Position numbers and translations under genes: made by a program. The notes under the pieces were generated by a model. It had not been told where the DNA came from. It did no database searches and saw only the letters and a program-made list of their open reading frames with translations. Positions 1 to 5,683 of a stretch of DNA of 7,366 nucleotides are shown here, piece by piece (the stretch's first letter is position 1; the number at the start of each line of letters is the position of its first letter). Source of the stretch: Bacillota bacterium (lineage in GTDB: Bacteria; Bacillota; Clostridia; Christensenellales; SZUA-584); contig JAEZIZ010000070.1 of assembly GCA_023415915.1 (NCBI GenBank), positions 1 through 7,366 on the forward strand, written 5' to 3'.

Positions 1-1
1 G

Positions 2-265
2 CTTTCGCTCGGTGAAGAAATTTTTGTCGCGCCGAAAAAGTTAAATATAATAGAAGGCTCGTACAGCATGCATCCGAAGCTTATCGGGTTTTACGATCTT
101 AAGATATTCATGCAGACAGGCGGGCAGGAGCAGATAAACAGGATACGTGCGCGCAGCGGCGAAGCGCTGCTCAAACGGTTCATAGACGAATGGATACCGC
201 TTGAGGAAAAGTACTTTGGCAGTTTCGGCGTGAAAGAAAAAAGCGATATAGTATTCGGCGCATAG
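2..265 (+). CDS. Uridine kinase family protein, C-terminal part (5' end outside window)
   Basis: The open frame enters from the left edge and ends at TAG 263-265, giving 87 residues of a longer protein. The visible part contains IEGSYSMHP, then YDLKIFMQ, a QINRIRARSGE stretch and FIDEWIPLEEKYF. This order is characteristic of the C-terminal half of P-loop uridine kinase/phosphoribulokinase-family proteins in Clostridia: the lid region with paired arginines (RIRAR), followed by the conserved EWIPLE(E/N)xYF segment. Family members phosphorylate uridine or cytidine in pyrimidine salvage, in the cytoplasm. The P-loop lies upstream of the window, so catalytic competence cannot be judged. The internal ATG at position 68 falls inside the conserved SYSMHP motif and is not the real start. 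A terminator follows directly, so this gene ends its transcription unit. Exact substrate is uncertain, since these proteins are often annotated only as nucleoside kinases. Confidence 0.8.
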   Translation, partial: LSLGEEIFVAPKKLNIIEGSYSMHPKLIGFYDLKIFMQTGGQEQINRIRARSGEALLKRFIDEWIPLEEKYFGSFGVKEKSDIVFGA

Positions 266-278
266 GCAGCGCTTTGAG

Positions 279-304
279 CCGGGAATAGAACCCCGGTTTT
301 TTTT
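279..304 (+). terminator. Rho-independent terminator after the uridine kinase-like gene
   Basis: CCGGG (279-283) pairs with CCCGG (292-296) around an 8-nt loop, followed at once by eight T residues (297-304). It lies 14 bases after the stop codon. The stem is short but entirely G-C, and the T tract is uninterrupted. Confidence 0.8.
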
Positions 305-498
305 ATTGTCCTTGAGAACTGCCTCTAAATAACGATAAAAGCATATTATAATTCACAGTTAATACGAAGCGGGCGGGCCGCTCTTTTTTGTGCACGTAAA
401 AATTCTGGTCAACAATCTTTTCTTATTGATTCTACGAATTATACGGAAACAGCCCTCATATAAATACTTTAACGTTGACTAAAGAAAGGTATCAGAAG
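305..498 (+). other. Intergenic region upstream of the GH16 gene: weak promoter elements and a second terminator-like hairpin
   Basis: No convincing gene is present here. There is a perfect TATAAT at 347-352 and a TATAAA at 459-464, but neither has a good -35 box at 16-18 bases. Between them, AGCGG (368-372) can pair with CCGCT (378-382) over a 5-nt loop, followed by C and six T (384-389), resembling a small intrinsic terminator. If transcription starts near 359 it would meet this hairpin almost immediately. The TATAAA at 459-464 is better placed to drive the GH16 gene (start 499). AAAGAAAGG (481-489) serves as the ribosome binding site. All assignments here are weak. Confidence 0.35.
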
Positions 499-1398
499 AT
501 GAAGAGGGCCTTGCTCATTATCACGGTCTTTTTGATAACCGCAGGTTTTGCGATGTATATACTCGGCACGGACGCTTTTTTTAAACGCGAGACTATTGGC
601 CTGCAGTACGATTTAAAAAGCGATACTTCGGAGTCAATCGAGGATAAACAAAATAAATATTCTTCGTACAGCGCGCTTACGTTTGCCGGCATGCCCGCAG
701 ACGCCATACAGGTTCCGCGTTCTACAGAGCGCACCAAAGACGACGAATGGAAGCTTGTCTGGGCCGACGATTTCGATAAGCGGAACCTCAACTTGGAGTA
801 CTGGACGGAAGTTGACAGAAGACACTGCTACAACAACGAACTGCAGTATTACCTGCCGAAAAACTCGTACATAAAGGACGGCTGCCTGTATCTTACGGCA
901 ATAAAAGAGAAAACAGGCGGAAAGGACTATACGTCCGCAATGGTCGATACCGGTTACAAGCTGTCGTTTCGCTACGGTCGTATTGAAGCGCGCATTAAGC
1001 TGCCGAAAGGAAAAGGGTTATTCCCGGCTTTCTGGATACTGACTTACGACGGGGGATACGAGATAGACATTATGGAGATGATCGGCAGCGAGGACGTCAT
1101 TTACGGCACGAACCATTATGAAAGCAGAGGAAGCAGAAAAACTTCAGGTCATATCACGAACGATACGCCCGGCGAGTTTCATACGTATGCGGTGGAATGG
1201 GAGAGGGACAGCATCAGATGGTACATGGACGATAAGCTGTATCATACAAGCCAGAAAGGCGTGCCGCAGGACGATATGTATATAGTGCTTAATCTTGCGG
1301 TGGGCGGCAACTGGCCGGGAAAACCGGACGAAACCACAACCTTCACGTGCAGCATGGCGGTGGATTACGTAAGGATATACGATAAACGTAGCGCATGA
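499..1398 (+). CDS. Membrane-anchored or secreted GH16 family beta-glucanase (laminarinase/lichenase-like)
   Basis: A 299-residue protein. ATG at 499 is preferred over the in-frame TTG at 475 because GAAAGG (484-489) sits at good spacing and the N-terminus becomes MKRALLIITVFLI, a typical signal peptide or signal anchor (about residues 4-22). No clear signal-peptidase site is visible, so membrane anchoring is likely. Residues 23-83 look like a polar linker. The glycoside hydrolase 16 domain runs from about 84 to the end: LVWADDF, NELQYY, a GRIEARIKLP strand, FPAFWIL, the catalytic ExDxxE signature in YEIDIMEMIG (E188 nucleophile, D190, E193 acid/base), then HTYAVEW and a C-terminal DYVRIYD strand. 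Family members cut beta-1,3, mixed beta-1,3/1,4 or related glycans outside the cell; the exact linkage cannot be read here. The gene ends 12 bases before the GT2 synthase, suggesting co-transcription and a role in trimming or releasing the polymer, as hydrolases in other synthase operons do (inference). Confidence 0.9.
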   Translation: MKRALLIITVFLITAGFAMYILGTDAFFKRETIGLQYDLKSDTSESIEDKQNKYSSYSALTFAGMPADAIQVPRSTERTKDDEWKLVWADDFDKRNLNLEYWTEVDRRHCYNNELQYYLPKNSYIKDGCLYLTAIKEKTGGKDYTSAMVDTGYKLSFRYGRIEARIKLPKGKGLFPAFWILTYDGGYEIDIMEMIGSEDVIYGTNHYESRGSRKTSGHITNDTPGEFHTYAVEWERDSIRWYMDDKLYHTSQKGVPQDDMYIVLNLAVGGNWPGKPDETTTFTCSMAVDYVRIYDKRSA

Positions 1399-1410
1399 GG
1401 ATAAAAGCAT

Positions 1411-2742
1411 ATGATGATATTTATGGAGATTCTTATTTTCCTGAGCACCGTATTGCCATTGTTTCATATTATAAACGCGCTGATATCAAAAAGAGGAAAT
1501 CCGTATTTACTGAACAAAAATAAAAGATTCAGCATACTGATACCGTGCTATAACGAAGAGTATACCGTGGCGCTTTCGGTAAACGCCCTGCTTAATATGG
1601 ACTACGACAACTACGAGGCCATATACATAAACGACGGCTCAAGCGACGGCACGCTTCGCGCTCTGAACGGCATGCTGCGGCTGTATAAAATGGAAGATGC
1701 AAATGCCGCTCCGGGGCATACGGTGTACCGCTCGTCTCTGCACCCTAATTTCTTCGTTATAGACAAGCCAAAGGCGGGAAAAAGCGACGCATTAAACGCC
1801 GGGCTTGCACTTGCGGCAAACGAGCTTATAGTAACGCTCGATGCGGACAGCGTGCTCGAGAAAAACGCGCTAAAGATTATGGCGGGCGCGTTTGAAGACC
1901 CTGACGTAGTCGCCGCGGGAGGGTCGGTGCACATTATACAGGGTTACAACACGCCGAATTCGAGGCGCGCGGGGCAAAAGCCTTTGCTTATGCTGCAGAT
2001 ACTCGAATACATAAAGGGCTTTTACATATACAAGATGTCGCTTTCCAAGCAGCGCGCGGTCACAATCGTATCGGGCGCTTTTGGGGTGTTCAGAAAGGAG
2101 ATTCTCATACTCACGGGCGGATACCGCAGGACGCTGGGGGAAGACGTCGACATCACGATACGCATACAGAAGATGATACATAAAACGCGCAAGAAAATAC
2201 TGTTTATCCCTAAAGCGCTCTGCTTTACTCAGTGCCCCGAAAACTGGCGCGACTTAAAGAACCAGAGGATACGCTGGCAAAAGGGCTTTGTAGACTGCAT
2301 TGTCCACTACCGGCGCTTCCTGCTTAAAACGTTCCTTTTTAAAAGCTTCAGCTTTCACTTCCTTGTGGAAGCTATGATTGTAGGCCTAAGCTCCTGCCTG
2401 CTTACCATATTCACGTATGTGTTTGCCGCCGTACTCGCGTTTGGAGACATCAGTACTTTGGGCATATTTGCGGTCTATTATGTTTTCTGCATTGTGTTCG
2501 ACATACTGTATTCGGTAAGCGCGCTTGCGGTATCTATGCGCTACAACCGTTACCCTGAACGCATATTCAGAAAAGTATGGCTGGCAATAGCGCTCAATAT
2601 ACTGTTCTACAGGTATTTCAACCTTATAATGTTTCTTGCAGGTACGCTGTCCTATTTCTGGACGAAAAAAAGCAAGCACGACTGGAACAAGGTGGCAAGG
2701 GTAAAACGGGACTATTCTCCCGCCGTACAGGAGGGCGCATGA
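1411..2742 (+). CDS. Processive family 2 glycosyltransferase, membrane polysaccharide synthase
   Basis: A 443-residue protein. ATG 1411 follows GAGG (1397-1400), which overlaps the GH16 stop codon. Layout: an N-terminal membrane helix (about 4-24), a cytoplasmic GT-A domain (about 38-300) and three or four C-terminal helices (about 314-345, 350-375, 388-412). It carries all the marks of processive inverting GT2 enzymes: IPCYNEE (44-50), INDGSSDGT with D75, KAGKSDALNAG (121-131), the metal-binding DAD (144-146), GED (243-245) with the likely catalytic base, and the QRIRW acceptor-binding motif (285-289). Relatives include PgaC/IcaA, hyaluronan synthase, NodC and cellulose or beta-glucan synthases, which polymerise a UDP-sugar and export the chain. 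The product cannot be assigned from sequence. A downstream deacetylase suggests an N-acetylated polymer such as poly-GlcNAc; an upstream GH16 suggests a beta-glucan. No PilZ (c-di-GMP) domain is seen. The gene is translationally coupled to the deacetylase. Confidence 0.92.
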   Translation: MMIFMEILIFLSTVLPLFHIINALISKRGNPYLLNKNKRFSILIPCYNEEYTVALSVNALLNMDYDNYEAIYINDGSSDGTLRALNGMLRLYKMEDANAAPGHTVYRSSLHPNFFVIDKPKAGKSDALNAGLALAANELIVTLDADSVLEKNALKIMAGAFEDPDVVAAGGSVHIIQGYNTPNSRRAGQKPLLMLQILEYIKGFYIYKMSLSKQRAVTIVSGAFGVFRKEILILTGGYRRTLGEDVDITIRIQKMIHKTRKKILFIPKALCFTQCPENWRDLKNQRIRWQKGFVDCIVHYRRFLLKTFLFKSFSFHFLVEAMIVGLSSCLLTIFTYVFAAVLAFGDISTLGIFAVYYVFCIVFDILYSVSALAVSMRYNRYPERIFRKVWLAIALNILFYRYFNLIMFLAGTLSYFWTKKSKHDWNKVARVKRDYSPAVQEGA

Positions 2743-3101
2743 TGGATAAGCACCTTGTAAAGCTTTATTTCGTAATACTCGTGTTTCTTGTATTGGCGAT
2801 ACTGCTGACGCCCGTCATATTGGACAGAACGTCAGCACTGGTGGCCGAAGCCGCCACTGCGGCGAAGCTCGCGGCTTATAAAGCGGGTGAAACGGAAAGC
2901 ATTGCGCCTGCAGAAGAAAAAGGCAGCGTGGCGATAATAATGGACGACGGCTTTGAAACACAGTACACCAGCGGATATAAGGTGCTCAAACGTAGCGGCT
3001 TAAAAGGCGCCGTAGCGGTTATACCCGCAGCCGTGGGCGAGGCGGGATATATGAATACCGGCAGCTTGCCGAGCTGTATATGGACGGCTGGGATATGCTG
3101 A
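2742..3101 (+). CDS. Polysaccharide deacetylase (NodB/CE4 type), 5' part of a frameshifted gene
   Basis: A strong AGGAGG (2729-2734) lies inside the end of the synthase gene. ATG 2742 overlaps the synthase stop by one base, and an ATG at 2739 is an alternative start. The product opens with a membrane anchor (about residues 8-27), then an Ala-rich linker. From about residue 60 comes the first deacetylase motif, in IIMDDGFET with D68 and D69; the second Asp normally binds the metal and the first is the general base. The family reading continues through GLKGAVAVIPAAVGEAGYMNT. After about 3059 the frame runs into non-homologous residues and a stop at 3099-3101. The missing remainder lies in frame +2 just downstream. 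One missing base near 3057-3062 would join both parts into a protein of about 279 residues, acting outside the membrane on the polymer made by the preceding synthase. Confidence 0.8.
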   Translation: MDKHLVKLYFVILVFLVLAILLTPVILDRTSALVAEAATAAKLAAYKAGETESIAPAEEKGSVAIIMDDGFETQYTSGYKVLKRSGLKGAVAVIPAAVGEAGYMNTGSLPSCIWTAGIC

Positions 3102-3577
3102 ACCATACGTACAATCATATGGGACTTACGGAACTGAGCAAAGAGGAACAGGCCTTGCAGATATTGAGGGGCAGGGATTGGCTGCGCAGCCGACAGCTGT
3201 TGCGGGGAAGCGACATACTCGTATATCCGGGCGGCAATCACAACGAGCTTACAAAAGAAGCGCTTAAGGAAACGGGCACAGCTGCGGCAAGGAGCCTTAA
3301 AAGCGTTTGGGTGCGGGAACTCGACTGTACGCCCGAAGACGTGGAGGTCTGCAACATAATAAGCGGCATGCCTGTTAAAGACATAAAAGCGGCTATTGAT
3401 AAGGCCGCAAACAACAAAAGCGCCGTATTGCTAGTGCTGCATAAAATAGAGCCCGTAACGGACGATTCCAAGATGCAGATAGAAGAGTCAACGCTGCAAA
3501 GCATAGTCGATTACATAGCGGACAACGGCTCGCTCAATGTAGTAACGCTCAGCGAGCTGCTTCAAATGCAGCAATAA
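3080..3577 (+). CDS. Polysaccharide deacetylase (NodB/CE4 type), 3' part of the frameshifted gene
   Basis: This frame continues the catalytic domain begun upstream. Homology-like sequence starts before the ATG at 3080: reading from 3062 gives QLAELYMDGWDMLNHTYNH, so the ATG is simply an internal Met and no ribosome binding site precedes it. It contains the metal-binding HxxxH motif HTYNH (3104-3118), the YPGG motif (3224-3235) that lines the active site in place of the RxxP form, and a final LHKI with the catalytic-type His (codon 3440-3442). It ends VVTLSELLQMQQ, a typical NodB C-terminus. All expected motifs survive across the two parts, which argues for a recent mutation or a sequence error rather than an old decayed gene. 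If the break is real, neither half would be active: one has the Asp pair, the other the His pair. Confidence 0.8.
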   Translation: MDGWDMLNHTYNHMGLTELSKEEQALQILRGRDWLRSRQLLRGSDILVYPGGNHNELTKEALKETGTAAARSLKSVWVRELDCTPEDVEVCNIISGMPVKDIKAAIDKAANNKSAVLLVLHKIEPVTDDSKMQIEESTLQSIVDYIADNGSLNVVTLSELLQMQQ

Positions 3578-3612
3578 ACGGCATTTTATATCATCATATT
3601 AATACAAATATC

Positions 3613-3641
3613 TGGAACCCCTCTCTTGTTCATGGTATAAT
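3613..3641 (+). promoter_or_regulatory. Extended -10 promoter for the glycerate kinase gene
   Basis: A perfect TATAAT (3636-3641) is preceded by TG at 3633-3634, making an extended -10 element. A weak -35 candidate, TGGAAC (3613-3618), lies 17 bases upstream. The implied transcription start near 3648 leaves a leader of about 48 bases before ATG 3696. The same nonamer TGGTATAAT recurs at 3662-3670, but that copy would start transcription within the ribosome binding site and is less likely to be used. Confidence 0.65.
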
Positions 3642-3695
3642 GTAAGCAATGTAAAGTTGATTGGTATAATTCTGGGGAGGGGTCAAAGAGCAAAC

Positions 3696-4832
3696 ATGAA
3701 TATCGTTATCGCCACCGACTCGTTTAAGGGATGCTGCACTACGCTTGAAGCGGCAGCCGAGTTTAAAAGGGGTATACTTCGGGTTTTTCCAAATGCTCGT
3801 ATTAATATAATACCGATAGCCGACGGCGGCGAAGGCACAGTGAGCGCTGTTTTGAGCGCGCTGGGCGGAAGCCTAAAGCCGGTGCGGGTAAAAGGCCCGC
3901 TGGGTGAAGAAACGGAAGCCGTATTCGGAATTGCCTCCGGAGGTCGCGCGGTGCTTGAAATGGCGGCGGCGTCGGGGCTTACGCTCGTCACCAAAAAAGA
4001 CCCGATGAGAGCTTCCACATACGGCACGGGCGAGCTTATTAAAGCGGCGCTTGATTCAGGCTGTACCGATATATACATAGGCATAGGCGGTTCGGCGACA
4101 AACGACGGCGGAGCGGGCATGGCCGAGGCGCTCGGCGTGCGCTTTGCCGACAAAAACGGGCGTCCCGTACCTCCCGGCGGAGGCAGCCTTCATCTCATAG
4201 ATACCATAGATATCTCCAATGTTGACAGACGCCTTAATAACGCAAACATTACGGTTATGTCCGACGTAACAAACCCGCTTTGCGGCGAGAACGGTGCGTC
4301 GGCTGTATACGGGCCTCAAAAGGGAGCTACGCCTGAGCAGGTAAAGCTTCTCGACAGCAACCTTGAACACCTCGCGCGCAAGGTACGCGAACAGCTGCAT
4401 ACGGATTTTGCAAATACGCCGGGTGCGGGCTCGGCAGGCGGGCTCGGCTTCGGGCTGATGGCGTTTACGGGCGCCAAGCTTCGCTCCGGCATAGAGGCGA
4501 TACTCGATCTTGCCGGGTTTGACGCGCTCGCGCGCGACGCCGATTTGATAATAACAGGCGAAGGCAATCTGGACGCCCAGTCCGCAATGGGCAAGGTGCT
4601 CTCGGGCATCGCACGCAGGGCGAAAGCATACGGCAAGCCGGTAATAGCGATAGCGGGCGGCATAGGCAAGGGAGCGGAGCGAATATACGAACAAGGCATA
4701 GACGCAGCTATAAGCAGCACGTGCAGGCCAATGACTGTGGAGGAAGCAGTCGCGTCGGCGGGGGAATTGCTTGCCGGCGCTGCCGAGCGCGCAATGCGGC
4801 TGGTTAAGACGGGCATGCTTATGAAGGGATGA
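3696..4832 (+). CDS. Glycerate 2-kinase (GlxK/GarK family)
   Basis: A 378-residue protein, the usual length for class II bacterial glycerate kinases, which phosphorylate D-glycerate with ATP (mainly to 2-phosphoglycerate) and feed it into lower glycolysis in the cytoplasm. The start at ATG 3696 gives the family N-terminus MNIVIATDSFKG. GGGGAGGGG (3674-3682) lies a little far upstream and AAAGAG (3685-3690) closer. Signature segments in order: PIADGGEGT (40-48), STYGTGELI (107-115), GIGGSATNDGGAGMAEALG (129-147), SDVTNPLCG (189-197), the GPQKGATPE motif (206-214), PGAGSAGGLGFG (242-253), SGIEAILD (264-271) and ITGEGNLDAQSAMGK (286-300). The last motif usually reads GEGRxDxQ, so Asn291 in place of Arg is a small oddity. 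It has its own promoter and looks functionally separate from the polysaccharide genes. No other glyoxylate or glucarate pathway gene is in view. Confidence 0.93.
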   Translation: MNIVIATDSFKGCCTTLEAAAEFKRGILRVFPNARINIIPIADGGEGTVSAVLSALGGSLKPVRVKGPLGEETEAVFGIASGGRAVLEMAAASGLTLVTKKDPMRASTYGTGELIKAALDSGCTDIYIGIGGSATNDGGAGMAEALGVRFADKNGRPVPPGGGSLHLIDTIDISNVDRRLNNANITVMSDVTNPLCGENGASAVYGPQKGATPEQVKLLDSNLEHLARKVREQLHTDFANTPGAGSAGGLGFGLMAFTGAKLRSGIEAILDLAGFDALARDADLIITGEGNLDAQSAMGKVLSGIARRAKAYGKPVIAIAGGIGKGAERIYEQGIDAAISSTCRPMTVEEAVASAGELLAGAAERAMRLVKTGMLMKG

Positions 4833-5012
4833 GAATGAGCGCCGCTTTGGAAAATGTAATGCCCGAAGAGCTGATAGCCATGCCGTAACGGTACAGCCGT
4901 TATAACGTCAAATATTCAGTTACAGGTCTCATATTCGGCTTTTCAGTAACATGATTAGCCGGCCGCGGTGGGCGTATAAGCGTTACCGCCGCCTGCTCAT
5001 TTTTCTAAATAC

Positions 5013-5051
5013 CGCGCTCCAGGCAAGCCCGAGAGGCTTGACGGAGTGGCG
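5013..5051 (+). other. Imperfect hairpin upstream of the sigma factor promoter
   Basis: CAAGCC (5024-5029) pairs perfectly with GGCTTG (5035-5040) over loop CGAGA. After a small internal loop, CTCC (5017-5020) pairs with GGAG (5043-5046), and the stem extends outward with a wobble pair and one bulged G to 5013/5051. No T tract follows. It could be part of a structured RNA, a weak terminator for the kinase transcript, or a DNA-level element; it matches no RNA family I recognise. Confidence 0.4.
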
Positions 5052-5066
5052 CAAGAATTATCCGAA

Positions 5067-5094
5067 TTGAACATTTTTGTTCATAATACGTTTA
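5067..5094 (+). promoter_or_regulatory. Putative ECF-type (autoregulated) promoter with overlapping palindrome
   Basis: TGAAC (5068-5072) is separated by 16 bases from CGTTTA (5089-5094). This matches the general ECF sigma promoter pattern, a GAAC-type -35 and a CGT-type -10 about 16 bases apart. ECF genes commonly transcribe themselves, which fits the position just before the sigma gene. The -35 lies within a perfect inverted repeat, TGAACA-TTTT-TGTTCA (5068-5083), which could be a regulator site. No better sigma-A promoter is visible here. Function is inferred from pattern and position. Confidence 0.55.
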
Positions 5095-5116
5095 TTAAAA
5101 TGAAAGGAAAAAAGCT

Positions 5117-5683
5117 TTGCAAGAAGAACAAAAGCTGAAAAATTTCCTTTGCACCGGAGATTATTCTTCCGTTGAATCGTTGGTCCGCGCGCATGAGGAC
5201 AGCCTTTACGGCCTTTGCCGCTATCTTGCGGGCAACCCTGCCGACGCGGACGACCTGTATCAGCAGACATGGCTTAAGGCGATACAGAAAGCGCAAACAT
5301 ACAGGCACAAGTCCTTCCGCAACTGGCTTTACACGATATGCATAAACACTTTCAGGGATCAGCGGCGCAAAGCAAAGCGGAGGGAAAAGATAGCGGACGA
5401 CAGCATGGACGCGGAAACAAAAGAGTATGCCATAGCTTCCGCGTCAGATGAAGTATCAACAGAAAGCATCGTTATACGGAACTTTGATAAACGGCGGCTG
5501 CTTGATTTGGTCAGAGGGCTGCCCGATAAACATAGGCTGCCCATAGTACTGCATTATTTCGAGGATATGGATTACTCAGATTGCGCCAAGGTATTAAATG
5601 TTCCTATAGGCACTATCAAATCAAGGCTGAACGCGGCGAAGAAAAAGCTGCACAATGAAATGGAGAAGAGCCAAATTGATTGA
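5117..5683 (+). CDS. ECF subfamily RNA polymerase sigma factor (sigma-70 family)
   Basis: A 188-residue protein of normal ECF size. The start is TTG 5117, with AAAGGA (5103-5108) nine bases upstream; no in-frame ATG competes. Region sigma2 spans about 17-86 and shows DADDLYQQTWLKA (42-54, core-polymerase binding) and FRNWLYTICINTFRDQRRK (67-85, -10 melting and recognition). A short acidic and Ser-rich linker follows (about 92-118). Region sigma4 spans about 124-181, with LPDKHRLPIVLHYFEDMDY and the helix-turn-helix CAKVLNVPIGTIKSRLNAAKKKL that reads the -35 box. There is no sigma3 domain, as expected for ECF factors. The gene overlaps the following membrane anti-sigma gene by 8 bases, the standard arrangement for a sigma held inactive by its partner until an outside signal arrives. 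Probable autoregulation comes from the promoter at 5067-5094. The target genes are unknown. Confidence 0.93.
   Translation: MQEEQKLKNFLCTGDYSSVESLVRAHEDSLYGLCRYLAGNPADADDLYQQTWLKAIQKAQTYRHKSFRNWLYTICINTFRDQRRKAKRREKIADDSMDAETKEYAIASASDEVSTESIVIRNFDKRRLLDLVRGLPDKHRLPIVLHYFEDMDYSDCAKVLNVPIGTIKSRLNAAKKKLHNEMEKSQID

Larger units (their letters stand above)
4833..5116 (+). other. Intergenic region between glycerate kinase and sigma factor: hairpins, no supported gene
   Basis: No convincing gene. A 17-codon frame (ATG 4835 to TAA 4886-4888) follows the kinase stop but has no recognisable content. The stretch holds, in order: an inverted repeat TAACGG/CCGTTA (4886-4891 / 4897-4902); an imperfect hairpin 4965-4989 (GCGGT/ACCGC with G-T pairs and a bulge), with a T tract only ten bases later; a longer hairpin 5013-5051; and the sigma promoter with its palindrome (5067-5094). 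None of the hairpins is a textbook terminator, because the T tracts are missing or too distant. Confidence 0.5.

Noticed and set aside
445..476. Possible ECF promoter before the GH16 gene (GGAAAC ... CGTT)
   Set aside because: The spacing is 22 bases rather than about 16, so it does not support control of the polysaccharide cassette by the local sigma factor.
3057..3062. Programmed -1 frameshifting in the deacetylase
   Set aside because: A -1 slip would restore the frame, but there is no slippery heptamer and no obvious downstream pseudoknot. A missing base is simpler.
4056..4694. Minus-strand frame of 212 codons within the glycerate kinase gene
   Set aside because: It is a shadow of a well-supported enzyme gene with no recognisable protein content.
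4835..4888. 17-codon frame just after the glycerate kinase stop (MSAALENVMPEELIAMP)
   Set aside because: It is close to a possible ribosome binding site but too short, with no homology I recognise. It may be a remnant of a lost gene but cannot be supported.
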